Position numbers and translations under genes: made by a program
Part shown: in pieces, positions 25,297 to 35,300 of the stretch
How the letters are laid out: each line of letters begins with the position of its first letter
Numbering within the stretch: the first letter of the stretch is position 1
The notes under the pieces: generated by a model
Told to the model about the DNA's origin: nothing
Databases searched by the model: none
The model's input: the letters and a program-made list of their open reading frames with translations, nothing else
DNA from: Actinomycetes bacterium
GTDB taxonomy: Bacteria > Actinomycetota > Acidimicrobiia > Acidimicrobiales > Ilumatobacteraceae
Direction of reading: 5' to 3'
Assembly: GCA_014190095.1 (NCBI GenBank)
Contig: BJFW01000001.1
Coordinates: 1-64,000 of the forward strand
Length of the DNA stretch: 64,000 nt

Positions 25297-25959
25297 GTGG
25301 CACGCACATCATCAGCAAAGAAAATCGCCCGTCTTGCAGAAAAGGGCAAAGGCAAAAAGGTCCGCTTTCAGGGTGGGTCAGTTTTCCCAACCATCGTTCT
25401 CTCCGTACTCATCCTTGGCGCAGTCCTTATTGCGTATGCGCGGCAGAGTGGAACCGTAGTTGATGCGTCGGTGACTGCTGAGCAGAAGTTCGCAACCGCG
25501 TTTGCATTCTTTAATTGTGATGCGCTTGCAACGGACTTGGAGCAGCCAGATTCGGCGACGCTGAGTCCAACCGACAAATTTGCAGCTGTGACGACAGAGG
25601 AACCAGCGGCAATCATTGGCGACGGCATTGTTGGCTGGATGCCACAAGTGCTTGCAGGTCAGCGCAAAGCAAAACTTGAAACCATTTTTGGTCTGTATGG
25701 AATGACAGTCGCTGATGACTCGATCACACTCAAAGATGGAACGAAGATTTCAGAAACCGATACGCAGTGCGCAGACAAAGACGCAAAAATCAGTGTCTAT
25801 GTTTGGGAAAGCGGATCTGCAGAATCAAAGTTGTCAATCGCCAGTTTCGGTGGAGTTAAGATTGATGACCAAATGACTGTGGTGTTGGCATTCGCACCAG
25901 ACGGAACGGACGTGCCGCGACCTGCTGTCGCAGATTCCCTCGCGGACTATCAGGGATAG
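25297..25959 (+). CDS. Single-pass membrane protein of unknown function
   Basis: The 220-residue product has a basic N-terminus (SSAKKIARLAEKGKGKK), one membrane helix (about 28-47) and an exported domain of about 170 residues with two cysteines (C74, C146) that could form a disulfide. I do not recognise a family. It starts with GTG 12 bases after the glycosyltransferase stop and ends 10 bases before the nucleotidyltransferase, so it belongs to the polysaccharide operon and may act in assembly or export. Confidence 0.8.
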   Translation: MARTSSAKKIARLAEKGKGKKVRFQGGSVFPTIVLSVLILGAVLIAYARQSGTVVDASVTAEQKFATAFAFFNCDALATDLEQPDSATLSPTDKFAAVTTEEPAAIIGDGIVGWMPQVLAGQRKAKLETIFGLYGMTVADDSITLKDGTKISETDTQCADKDAKISVYVWESGSAESKLSIASFGGVKIDDQMTVVLAFAPDGTDVPRPAVADSLADYQG

Positions 25960-25969
25960 TTCACCCGCG

Positions 25970-26971
25970 ATGCACGCTGTCGTGCTCGTTGGAGGTTTTG
26001 GTACTCGGCTTCGGCCTTTGACGTACGCCATTCCAAAACCATTGTTGCCCGTTGCTCACGTGCCAATGATTCGCAGGCTCGTCAATCGGTTGGCTGAGGG
26101 TGGGGTGACCGATGTGGTGTTGGCGCTTGGCTTTAAGCCCGAACCGTTTTTTGCAGAGTTTCCCGACAATTTGTGTGGCAACGTTCGAATGTCGTATGCA
26201 GTTGAGTCAACTCCACTTGACACTGCTGGTGCAATCGGTTTTGCTGCGCGAACAGCAGGAGTTTCTGGAACATTCATTGTTGCCAATGGTGATGTCATGA
26301 CAGACCTGAACGTTGCAGATTTAGTCGCATTTCATCGTCGTAGTGGCGCAAAAGCCACGATCTCGCTGACGCCAGTAGACGATCCATCGCAATTTGGCAT
26401 TGTTGAAACCGATGTAGACGGGCGAGTTCTGCGGTTTGTTGAAAAGCCTCAGCCTGGAGAAACAACGAGTCACTTTGCAAGTGCGGGAACATATGTCATG
26501 GAGGAGTCAACTCTTGCGCTCATGCCTGGAAATGAAAAGTTGTCCATTGAACGTGTCACATTCCCGCAACTAGTAGCAGAAGGAAACCTTTTTGCGATGG
26601 CTACACATGATTACTGGATTGATGCGGGTAGGCCAGATACTTATGTGCAAGCAAATTGCGATTTTGCTGCACAGTTGAGTAATGCGGCTGATGCAGCGGT
26701 GCACGCTGATGCATCAATTGCTAGCACTGCAATAGTACGTGATGCCGTAGTTTCTGCACGTTCAACCATTGGCGAGCATGCACATGTCAGTAATTCGGTG
26801 TTGCTCGACGGTGCGGTAATTGGCAACGGAGCAGTTGTCAAACGATCGATTGTGATGGGCAGTGTTGGCAATGATGCTCACATTGAGGACTGCATTGTTG
26901 GCCCAACTGGTGTTGTCCAGTCGGGCGAAGTTTCAACTGGTGGCCGCTTCCCAGAAGGTGAGAATTCCTAG
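25970..26971 (+). CDS. Sugar-1-phosphate nucleotidyltransferase, probably mannose-1-phosphate guanylyltransferase
   Basis: A 333-residue enzyme with the nucleotidyltransferase signature GGFGTRLRPLT...PKPLLPV at the N-terminus and a left-handed beta-helix tail (hexapeptide-like repeats from about residue 240). This architecture is shared by GDP-mannose and dTDP-glucose pyrophosphorylases. The mannose assignment is inferred from phosphomannomutase, Gmd and Fcl in the same region, which need GDP-mannose. It precedes the SDR gene by 2 bases. Confidence 0.85.
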   Translation: MHAVVLVGGFGTRLRPLTYAIPKPLLPVAHVPMIRRLVNRLAEGGVTDVVLALGFKPEPFFAEFPDNLCGNVRMSYAVESTPLDTAGAIGFAARTAGVSGTFIVANGDVMTDLNVADLVAFHRRSGAKATISLTPVDDPSQFGIVETDVDGRVLRFVEKPQPGETTSHFASAGTYVMEESTLALMPGNEKLSIERVTFPQLVAEGNLFAMATHDYWIDAGRPDTYVQANCDFAAQLSNAADAAVHADASIASTAIVRDAVVSARSTIGEHAHVSNSVLLDGAVIGNGAVVKRSIVMGSVGNDAHIEDCIVGPTGVVQSGEVSTGGRFPEGENS

Positions 26972-26973
26972 TC

Positions 26974-27906
26974 ATGTCAGCCTCCTCCTCATCGGTGATG
27001 GTGTGTGGTGGAGCAGGTTTTGTTGGATCTCATCTCGTTGAACGATTACTCGCCGATGGTCACGCCGTTGAAGTAGTTGATGACTTGTCCACTGGTTCGC
27101 TCGCCAATCTCGGAGATGCTCGAGCGATGGGTAGTCAACTCCGGTTTCATCATCTTGATGTCACCAGTCTTGAGTTTGCAGAACTCGTCGGGCTGCGCAG
27201 ACCGGATGTGTTGTATCACTTTGCGCTTCTTGCACCTCATGCTTCAGAAAATTCGGCTGTGATGCGGGCAGTTCCTATGTTGCTTTCGGTTTTGGAAGCC
27301 GCACGCAATCATGGAGTGAAGAAGGTAATTGTGAGTATTGCTGCTGGATTGATATATGGCGAAGTGAATGCCAAGCATCTTCCTGTGAAAGAAGGAAGAA
27401 AAAATGATGCAATTGGCGTACCACACGTAATGGCGCAGACGTTGATTGATTTGCTGGGTGTGTACAGGGAAAAACACGGAATTGAATTCACGGTTTTGGC
27501 AACCACCAATGTCTATGGGTTGCGTCAGCGTGCAGAGGATGGGGTAGTTGCGGCTTTTGCGGCGGCCATATTGAGAGGCGAGGACGCACAGATTTTTGGC
27601 AATGGCAAGCAAACGAGAGATTTTGTTTATGTCGATGACGTGGTGGACGCGTTGGTGCGCGCGCAAAATCGTGGAGATGGCTTACTTATCAATATCGGAA
27701 CCGGAGTGCAAACATCCATTGAGGAGTTATTCAAACAACTTGCTGCTGGTACCACGGTGAAGGCTCGAAAGATTTCCGCGCGTCCTGCGGACTTGCAACG
27801 CACCGCTGTTTCGAATGTTCGCGCAAAAATTCAACTTGGTTGGACTCCGTGGACGACGCTGCACGATGGTCTTGGCGTCATTCGCCAACATTTCAAACAG
27901 CAATAG
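26974..27906 (+). CDS. SDR-family NAD-binding protein lacking the YxxxK catalytic motif
   Basis: A 310-residue protein of the extended SDR (nucleotide-sugar epimerase/dehydratase) type. The NAD loop GGAGFVG (12-18), DDLSTG (36-41) and the C-terminal RDFVYVDDVV are intact. The catalytic YxxxK is replaced: the aligned position reads H151-VMA-Q155, and the Ser/Thr region (VSIAAGLIYG) is altered too. Classical epimerase or dehydratase chemistry should not be possible. It may be a regulatory or binding partner, or use other residues. It ends the polysaccharide unit and faces the convergent cofE gene 3 bases away. Confidence 0.85.
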   Translation: MSASSSSVMVCGGAGFVGSHLVERLLADGHAVEVVDDLSTGSLANLGDARAMGSQLRFHHLDVTSLEFAELVGLRRPDVLYHFALLAPHASENSAVMRAVPMLLSVLEAARNHGVKKVIVSIAAGLIYGEVNAKHLPVKEGRKNDAIGVPHVMAQTLIDLLGVYREKHGIEFTVLATTNVYGLRQRAEDGVVAAFAAAILRGEDAQIFGNGKQTRDFVYVDDVVDALVRAQNRGDGLLINIGTGVQTSIEELFKQLAAGTTVKARKISARPADLQRTAVSNVRAKIQLGWTPWTTLHDGLGVIRQHFKQQ

Positions 27907-27909
27907 CCG

Positions 27910-28623
27910 TTAGCGGAATAGATCTTCCTGCGGAGGACGAACGATCTCGGACATTGATGCATCTCGGAACCACGAAGGGTCTGCTCCGCGAACGATGGCC
28001 ACAGGAATACCCGAAGACTTACCCATCACCAGTTCTGCTGTGCTTGCTAGTTCATCTGCGACGCACACCTCGGTCACTTGCATGGTGCGACCAAGTGCAT
28101 CTGGCGTTCCGCGCAAGTCAACCACGGCAGCAATTCCTGCAACCCCAATTGCCACATCAGTGAGTCCCTTGCGCCACGGTCGTCCGAATGTGTCGCTCAC
28201 AATCACGCCAACTGAGACGCCTAATTTTGCTTGGATAATGTCACGAATGCGGCGGGCAGAACGGTCACTATCAAGTGGCAGAAGCGCAGCAAATCCGCGT
28301 TCCACGTTCGACAGGTCAATTCCGCTGTTTGCACAAATGAATCCGTGCTTAGTTTCGGTGATGATCAAATCGCCTCGCCGACGCACGATTCGCACGGCTT
28401 CGTCTTCAACTAACTGTTTATGACTGAGTGGGTCACTTGGGTCAATCTCCACAAGTCTGCCCTCGGCTTTTGACACGATCTTTTGTGTCACCACCACAAC
28501 GTCGTTGTCTTGCAGGGGACCGTTGGGTTCCGCTCGACACGCATTCACCACAATGTCGCCAACTTGATCGCCCGGAACGACTTCGCCAATGCCTTCAACA
28601 CCCCAAGCAGTAAGCCTGTTCAT
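27910..28623 (-). CDS. cofE: Coenzyme F420-0:L-glutamate ligase
   Basis: A 237-residue GTP-dependent ligase that adds glutamates to F420-0. Conserved strings include VVVTQKIVSKAEGR, KHGFICANSGIDLSN and the VSDTFGRPWR metal and nucleotide region. It is the length of the archaeal stand-alone CofE; the C-terminal nitroreductase-like domain of mycobacterial FbiB is absent. Its start overlaps the cofD stop by 4 bases (ATGA), so the two are one operon. It supports the F420-dependent oxidoreductase at 3321. Confidence 0.94.
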   Translation of the reverse strand: MNRLTAWGVEGIGEVVPGDQVGDIVVNACRAEPNGPLQDNDVVVVTQKIVSKAEGRLVEIDPSDPLSHKQLVEDEAVRIVRRRGDLIITETKHGFICANSGIDLSNVERGFAALLPLDSDRSARRIRDIIQAKLGVSVGVIVSDTFGRPWRKGLTDVAIGVAGIAAVVDLRGTPDALGRTMQVTEVCVADELASTAELVMGKSSGIPVAIVRGADPSWFRDASMSEIVRPPQEDLFR

Positions 28624-29588
28624 CGTGATTCCTCCAGTGCGGTTCGTGCGAGTGCTGCAGAAACCTGCGGCGACTTCATAATGGTGTCCGTCACGACGCA
28701 GCGCATGCCTTGCGCTTCAACTGCAGAGGCGAGGTGAGCATCGGCATTGTCAATAATGAGCTTGCCACAAATTGGTGCATAGATTTTTGCTACGCCGACA
28801 ACGGATGGCTCGTAACCGAGTTCAGTCAGGAGACGATCGGCAGGGCCCTTTAATGCTGCGCCATTCACAATTGGCGAAATTGCACACACAGAATCACGAC
28901 GCGAGCAAAGAACGTCATCAACTCCTGCAAGCGATCGAATCGGTGCTATGGAAACCAGAGGGTTAGAAGGCGCGATCAATATGGAGTCAGCGCTTGCAAG
29001 TAGGTCCAAACCATTTGGCTTTGCTGTCTCTGATCCAACAAACGCAACGGCCGATACCGCAACGCTATGACGATGCTTCACGAAATATTCCTGGAAACTG
29101 ATTTGCGACCCCGCGCTGCCAGCCGCACAGTCTTCTGCAAGCGTGATCATGGTTCGCACGCTGTCATTTGTCATCGGAACGAGTTGTAGGGCTAATTCCC
29201 AAGCTTGAGCAATCTCGTTTGTGACTTGCGAAAGTGTTGCGCCTTCAGCAAGACGCGCAGTTCGATAAAAGTGCGTTGCTAAATCTTTATCGCCAAGATT
29301 GAACCACGTTGGAGCAGCGTGTGATGTATTTGGAAGGATGTTGGCATATCGAGACAACGCATTCATCGCAGTCCAAGTTTCGTTCTCGAGCCCCCAGCCA
29401 CGCTTTGGGTCAATTGCGCCAGCCAGTGTGTAGGTAACCGTGTCGAGATCGGGCGAAATGTGTAATCCGTGGAGCACAGTGTCGTCACCGGTATTGATGA
29501 TTGATGTGATGTCTTGATGCTCGACTTCGAGCATCAGTCCACGAAGAAAACGTGCGGCACCTACGCCACCTGCAAGAACAGCAATCAC
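28620..29588 (-). CDS. cofD: F420 biosynthesis 2-phospho-L-lactate (or PEP) transferase
   Basis: This roughly 322-residue enzyme (CofD/FbiA) joins the lactyl- or enolpyruvyl-diphospho-guanosine group to the deazaflavin Fo. The N-terminus reads [16 protein letters not shown], followed by [21 protein letters not shown], both diagnostic. The start is uncertain: I place it at a GTG immediately before IAVLAGG, because CofD proteins begin there; the frame continues upstream but overlaps the divergent gmd gene. It is cotranscribed with cofE. Confidence 0.93.
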   Translation of the reverse strand: MIAVLAGGVGAARFLRGLMLEVEHQDITSIINTGDDTVLHGLHISPDLDTVTYTLAGAIDPKRGWGLENETWTAMNALSRYANILPNTSHAAPTWFNLGDKDLATHFYRTARLAEGATLSQVTNEIAQAWELALQLVPMTNDSVRTMITLAEDCAAGSAGSQISFQEYFVKHRHSVAVSAVAFVGSETAKPNGLDLLASADSILIAPSNPLVSIAPIRSLAGVDDVLCSRRDSVCAISPIVNGAALKGPADRLLTELGYEPSVVGVAKIYAPICGKLIIDNADAHLASAVEAQGMRCVVTDTIMKSPQVSAALARTALEESR

Positions 29589-29621
29589 GTCAGTGATCGT
29601 ACTGATAGATTTGAATGCATT

Positions 29622-30608
29622 ATGCGTAAAGCGTTCATCACTGGAATCACTGGCCAAGACGGTCGCCACCTTGCAGAATTTTTGCATGGGAAGGGCTACA
29701 AGGTCTACGGGATGATGAAGGGCCAGCACAATCCGCGTGCCGAACTATTGCGTGATGAGTTTCCTTTCGTTGAGATCGTTCCTGGAGACCTCACCGACCT
29801 CACAAGTTTGGTGACGGCGCTTGAATATGTGCAGCCAGATGAGTTCTACAACTTGGGCGCAATTTCCTTTGTCGCGATGTCGTTTAATCAAGCTGAACTA
29901 ACCGCGAACGTGACGGGACTTGGTGTCTTGCGAGCTCTTGAAGCGGTTCGAATGGTTGGTGGGGCACAAAACAACCCGATTCGTTTCTATCAAGCATCAT
30001 CATCAGAAATGTTTGGCAAAGTACGTGAAGTTCCGCAAACCGAGATGACGCCGTTCCATCCACGCTCGCCGTATGGAGTTGCCAAGGTGTTTGGTCATAA
30101 CATCACCATGAATTATCGCGAAAGTTACGGTCTGTACGCGTGTTCAGGAATTCTGTTTAACCACGAAGGACCTCGTCGCGGCCTCGAGTTCGTCACTCGC
30201 AAAATCACGAATACGGCAGCGCGTATCAAGCTCGGTGTAGACACGGAATTGGTGCTCGGCAACACCGATGCAAAACGCGACTGGGGCTATGCAGGCGACT
30301 ACGTGAAAGCCATGTGGCTGATGATGCAGCAAGACGAACCAGATGATTACGTGATTGCTACTGGTGAGACCCATTCGGTTGAGGAGTTTCTAACCTTGGC
30401 TTTTGACAAGGTTGGGTTAGGCGACTGGAAGCCGTATGTGCGCCATGATGCAAAGTTCCTGCGTCCCGCAGAAGTGGATCTCCTTATCGGCGACCCAGCG
30501 AAGGCAAAAGCCAAACTTGGTTGGCAGCCTGAAGTGAACTTCGAGCAACTCGTTGCCATGATGGTCGAGCACGATCTCAAGTACGAAGCTCGTCGCCTCA
30601 GTAAGTAG
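29622..30608 (+). CDS. gmd: GDP-mannose 4,6-dehydratase
   Basis: A 328-residue extended SDR making GDP-4-keto-6-deoxy-D-mannose, the precursor of GDP-fucose and related deoxysugars. The signature NAD loop GITGQDG is near the N-terminus, the Ser region reads QASSSEMFG, the catalytic motif is SPYGVAK, and FNHEGPRRG with the [16 protein letters not shown] stretch is specific to Gmd. The start used is the ATG before RKAFITG. It is convergent with the flippase gene, with no intergenic base between them. Confidence 0.95.
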   Translation: MRKAFITGITGQDGRHLAEFLHGKGYKVYGMMKGQHNPRAELLRDEFPFVEIVPGDLTDLTSLVTALEYVQPDEFYNLGAISFVAMSFNQAELTANVTGLGVLRALEAVRMVGGAQNNPIRFYQASSSEMFGKVREVPQTEMTPFHPRSPYGVAKVFGHNITMNYRESYGLYACSGILFNHEGPRRGLEFVTRKITNTAARIKLGVDTELVLGNTDAKRDWGYAGDYVKAMWLMMQQDEPDDYVIATGETHSVEEFLTLAFDKVGLGDWKPYVRHDAKFLRPAEVDLLIGDPAKAKAKLGWQPEVNFEQLVAMMVEHDLKYEARRLSK

Positions 30609-31943
30609 TTATTCGAGCGGGCGCTCGGCAAGTGCGTCAATTATCGATGCATCATCAAACATCGCATCACCTGACATTTTTTGCTTCAGTGAAACAACAA
30701 AGATTGCAAGCGAGACCAGCGAACTAGCAACGAGTGCAAGCTCCACTCTGAGATAGAGATCATTGCTTGATAGCCAAGCGACAAAGGCAAAAGTTACGAA
30801 ACCTACACACCAGCCAACTGCAACGCGGGCATGACCACTTAGCGCAATAACGGCTTGGGCAATTGCAAGAGCGAGCATGTACAGCGCGCTGGCGAATGCA
30901 AGCAAAGTCATCGTTCGTCTATCGATTCCACCGTCGTACACGAGTTCGAGTAACCATGGCCCAAGAACAAATGCACCAATAGTTCCAAGTACTCCGACTG
31001 ACACCACGAGTATCAGAAGCTGCTTTAATCCGCGATTGAACTCGGAGAGTTTTCGTTGTGCAGCGAGCCGAGCGAGTCGCGGTAGCAACGCAGCTTGCAC
31101 TGCTTGAAAGAGAAATAATGGAATGCGTGCAAAGATGACTGCATTGCCAAATCGGGTGACAAGTTCTGGCGGTGCATCGTGGCCAAGAATGTCAACAGTG
31201 ATTGGACCGGCATTCACGAGCGCTGCAGCAAACAGCGAACCGAGGAGCAACCAACCCAAGTTCGGAGTTACTTCACTCCACGTTGCCTCTGGTCCGGGTT
31301 CTGTTTTCAACTTCCCAGTAAACGCAGCGATAAGAACGCCAACTACAGGTGAAAGGGCAATAGTCAGTGCATATGCACCAATGTTGGTCACTCCAGCAAT
31401 CCACAGCGTTGCACAACTCAATACTCGAATCACGCCGTCAAGACCGATGATGAGACTGTATGAACCGAATCGTGCGTTACCCGAGCAAATTCCTCGCGCG
31501 AGGTGCATTGGCGCATATGTTGCAAGGGAAAGCAGAAGGCACCATGTGATTACGCTGTTGCTATCAAACAGGTTGCTATTGATCTGCGATGAAAGTGCAA
31601 TGACAGCTATGCAGAGTGCAATAAAAATGATGACAGTGATTTGCAGAACGCGCTTAACGATTGGCAATCCACCTTGGCCGATAGCGCGGCGGTGCGATAG
31701 CGCTCTGCCGACTTCTTGTTCAATAGGTAGAAAGAATCCAGGAATCAGCGCAAACGCAATAAACCACATTGCAACAATTGGTTTAAATCCATCTTGGCCA
31801 AGCGCCTGCTGACCAATTTTGAAGAACACATACGCCGAAATACCGGCGATGAACAGTCCGATGCCAACTGAAGCGGTGCCCTCGGGGAGGGCAATTTTCG
31901 AACTAGCTGTGCTGTTCGGTGGTTGGTTTTCTGTTGGAGACAA
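30609..31943 (-). CDS. Polysaccharide/oligosaccharide flippase (MVF superfamily)
   Basis: A 444-residue membrane protein with about 12-14 helices, resembling Wzx-type lipid-linked oligosaccharide flippases. It lies in the polysaccharide region and would move undecaprenyl-linked units across the cytoplasmic membrane. No motif fixes the substrate. The ATG overlaps the upstream small gene by 41 bases, so the true start may be somewhat later; the first helix begins near residue 26. Confidence 0.85.
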   Translation of the reverse strand: MSPTENQPPNSTASSKIALPEGTASVGIGLFIAGISAYVFFKIGQQALGQDGFKPIVAMWFIAFALIPGFFLPIEQEVGRALSHRRAIGQGGLPIVKRVLQITVIIFIALCIAVIALSSQINSNLFDSNSVITWCLLLSLATYAPMHLARGICSGNARFGSYSLIIGLDGVIRVLSCATLWIAGVTNIGAYALTIALSPVVGVLIAAFTGKLKTEPGPEATWSEVTPNLGWLLLGSLFAAALVNAGPITVDILGHDAPPELVTRFGNAVIFARIPLFLFQAVQAALLPRLARLAAQRKLSEFNRGLKQLLILVVSVGVLGTIGAFVLGPWLLELVYDGGIDRRTMTLLAFASALYMLALAIAQAVIALSGHARVAVGWCVGFVTFAFVAWLSSNDLYLRVELALVASSLVSLAIFVVSLKQKMSGDAMFDDASIIDALAERPLE

Positions 31944-32223
31944 GCCTTCGTAGGTTAGTGATTGCAGATGTCGCTTGAGTAACGGCTTCTTCGGCTACTG
32001 CTGGCAGTTTTGCTCGAATTTCTGCAATCACTTCTTGGCGACGTACTTGAGTTTTCTGAAAGGCAAGAACTCCAAAACCAACAGTGGTATAGGCAGCATC
32101 TTTCGCCAATTCTTTTGCACGGTCAGTTGGGATGCGCGGAAGATTGCTGAGCACTTTCTGAGCATCGACCTTGGTGAGATCGAGACTTGGAATGGTTGGC
32201 AACTTGATGTTCGGAATTTTCAT
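31903..32223 (-). CDS. Small conserved actinobacterial protein of unknown function
   Basis: A 106-residue protein with a central hydrophobic stretch (DAAYTTVGFGVLAFQKTQVRR, given here in outline at residues 43-63) and a helical, charged C-terminal half with coiled-coil character. Similar short proteins occur in actinobacteria, but no function is known to me. A good ribosome binding site (AAAGGAG) lies 6-7 bases before the ATG. It is upstream of, and overlaps, the flippase gene. Confidence 0.75.
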   Translation of the reverse strand: MKIPNIKLPTIPSLDLTKVDAQKVLSNLPRIPTDRAKELAKDAAYTTVGFGVLAFQKTQVRRQEVIAEIRAKLPAVAEEAVTQATSAITNLRRLVSNRKPTTEQHS

Positions 32224-32256
32224 GGGGGCTCCTTTAGTTACGGGTATGAAAACCTT

Positions 32257-32289
32257 GTGCTAACTATGGTAGCCCATAGTGCTAACTAT
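32257..32289. promoter_or_regulatory. Direct and inverted repeats between divergent polysaccharide genes
   Basis: GTGCTAACTAT occurs twice (32257-32267 and 32279-32289), exactly 22 bases apart, which is two helical turns. Between and overlapping the copies is a 7-bp inverted repeat ACTATGG/CCATAGT (32263-32269 and 32274-32280). The array sits in the 130-base gap between the divergent genes at 32223 and 32354. It looks like a protein-binding operator; no regulator gene lies next to it. Confidence 0.5.
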
Positions 32290-32353
32290 TGCAAGCAGTA
32301 GCCATATTTCTGTGAATGGGGTCTCTTCAACAGCCAACTAGCCTGAGTGGGCC

Positions 32354-35300
32354 GTGATGAATACCGACCATGTAGCCGAGGATACGCGGTTTCCGAGACG
32401 GGCTCTAGTTGCCCCGCCGGTTGTGGCGAGCATGGTGGTCTATCGGCCTGGCCCATGGTTTGAGGAGTCACTTCGGGCTCTTGCAGCCCAGACGTACCCG
32501 CAATTGCAGACCCTATTTTTTGTGGTTGGTGCCAATGACATTGACGGACTAGCCGCCGGTCTGACCGATCTCATTCATGCTGTTTTGCCCAAAGCGGTGG
32601 TCCGTCAAATTGAGGGAAATCCAGGATTTGGATTGGTTTCCAATGAGGTTGCACGGCTTGTCGACGGAGAAGGTGGCTTTTTTTGTTTGTTGCATGACGA
32701 CGTAGCACTAGAGCCAGATGCAATTGAACGATTGATTGAAGAGACCTATCGCTCGAATGCGGGGCTTGTTGGACCAAAGCTTGTTGAATGGGCCGACCCA
32801 ACCATTTTGCAGAGTGTTGGACTCAATGTTGACCGCATCGGCGAAGTCGAACAGTTGATTGGCGAGAACGAGAAAGATCAAGAACAACACGACAGCGTGC
32901 GTGACGTGTTCGCACTGTCATCCGCGTGTTTACTGATCCGATCAGACTTATTTAGGGAACTTGGCGGCTTCAATCGTCAAATTGATTTTTTTGGAGAAGA
33001 CCTAGACCTTTGTTGGCGTGCTCACTTGAGTGGGGCACGAGTATTGATAGTTCCTTCAGCAAAGGCGCGTCACAGAAACGATATAGATAGTCGAGGTACC
33101 AACATGGCACGGACCTCTGCTGAAGCGCGCAATCGCGTTCGCACTGTGGTCGCGCTTTCGGGCGGTCTGCAACTTCCTTTTGTGTTGTTGCAGATGTTGG
33201 TTGCCTCTGTCGTGCAAGTTGTTGCAGGGGTTTTTGGTGGAGGATTCACTGCTGCTCTTGCGTCGCTTCGTGCATCGCTTGCAGTGGTAATTGATTTGCC
33301 ATACATCATTCGTCGAAGATCTGAAGTACGGCCTCTACGTCGAGTATCCGCAAGTGAGATACATGATTTACAGGTTTCGGGAAGTGCAAGATTTTCGTCG
33401 TTTGTACGACGTCGTAGTAAGCGAATTCAGCAGGCATCAATAGCTCAGAAAGATCGCAAGAATGCGGTAAGTCATCAACGTTTCGTTACCAATGTGTTTA
33501 TTGCAATTATGGCTTTTGTGCTCGTGGGGAGCAGAAACTTTATTTGGAATGGAGTTTCGCGTATCGGTGAGTTCTTGCCAATGCGGTCTGCAACTGAGTC
33601 TCCGCGTGCGTTGATCTCTTCGTTTGTAAGTGGGTGGACTCAAGGCGGTTTTGGTTCTGCTGGATCAAACTCAAGTGGCTATGTGCTTATGGCGATTGCA
33701 GGAGCAATCTCTTTTGGTCAAACCGGGGCATTGCAAACTGCACTCATCATTGGTTCAGTATTTGTCGGTGCATTTGGAATGTGGAAAGTTCCGGCAGGGT
33801 ATTTCTCGCTTCGCGCGCGAGCAATTGGTATGGCGATGTATGCCGCAGTACCACTGCCATTCGTCGCGCTCAGTAAAGGTCGCCTGAGTGATGTGCTTGT
33901 GTACGCCTCACTTCCGTGGGTGCTACGCCTGTTTGTTCGGGCTGAGTCGGGTTTAAGTGGTGCAAAACAAACGCAACTTCTTGCTACGGCAGTGCTCTTT
34001 GCTGCGGTGGTATTTGCCTTTGTTCCTACCTTCCTGGCAGTTGTGGCTTGGGTGACAATCGCGTGGATTATTGGTGGCCTTATTGCTCGAGTAAGCATGC
34101 GGCAAGCCTTTGCAGTGGGACGTGTTGTTGTTTCATTGACAGTTGGTGCATTGGTGCTGAACGCGCCATGGGTGAGTCAATTTGCGAATTCGCATTGGAT
34201 GGACTACTTCGTTGGCAGACAGGCTGCATCAGTTCAGCAAGTTGGTCTCACCCAACTTGCAAGGTTTGATGGGGGGATACTGCGATTCGGGATCATTGCA
34301 CTAGGTCTCTACGTTCCTGTTTTTGTCAGCGTTGTAGTGACCCGCTCATCTACTTTTGTCTGGGCAACACGCTCGTTGTCTCTCGTAGTGCTTACAGGTC
34401 TATTGATTGTTTTGATTGACTCTGATGTGCTCAACATTGCCGCTCCGAACTTTGGTCAACTCTTGGCAGTTGTTGCTTGCGGACTTGCACTTGGTGCAGG
34501 TGCGTTGGCGAGTTTTGTTTTTGATGACGAGTTGACATCGGCGTACAGATGGTGGAAGCCAGTTGTAGCTGGTGCAGTGATCGCATCAATGGTTAGTGCA
34601 CTGCCCGCAATTTCTATGGCGGTAGACGGCTCATGGAATCAGTCAAATACTGTGGTCGCAGACTTGTATACGCAGATGCAAGCGAACCCTCCTGAGGGTG
34701 ACTACAACGTTGTGTACGTGGGTCGAAGAGAAGTACTTCCAATTTTGTCGATGCGTGTAACCGACACCGTTGCGTTTGCTGTTGCCGATGATGGTGAGTT
34801 GACCATGCGGGATCGATGGTCAAAGCCAAACGCATTGAATAGCAATGTAGAGAATGCACTTCGCGCAATTATCGGACGAGAGACTGTGCGTGGTGGTCGA
34901 CTGCTAGCACCACTTGCTGTGCGGTACGTGGTGTTGCCGAAAATTGATGGTGGCGAGTCAACAGTAGATAGGCCACTGCCGCTTCCGGAGGGTTTACTCG
35001 CAGCTCTTTCTACTCAACTCGATTTTCGCCGTGTGTACCTTGCGAGTGATCTAGTGATTTACGAAAACATGGCGTGGCTTCCTTCGCTTTCGGTACTCGA
35101 TGAGAATTCCTCAGCGTTGAGTAAACAAGCAGGGGACGAAGTGTTGTTGTCATCTGAATTGCAATCGACAATGCCGATCGCGCGGGTTGACGATATTGAA
35201 AATGTTGCAACAGAAGTTGGTGCTGCCACGCTGCACCTAGCGGTTCCATTTAGTGAACGACTTCGTCTTGAAGTCGCCGGAACAGAAGTGCAACCGCGTA

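Noticed and set aside
26974-27906. Calling the SDR gene a pseudogene
   Set aside because: The frame is full length, the NAD site is intact and it is packed inside the operon, so only the catalytic residues are unusual.
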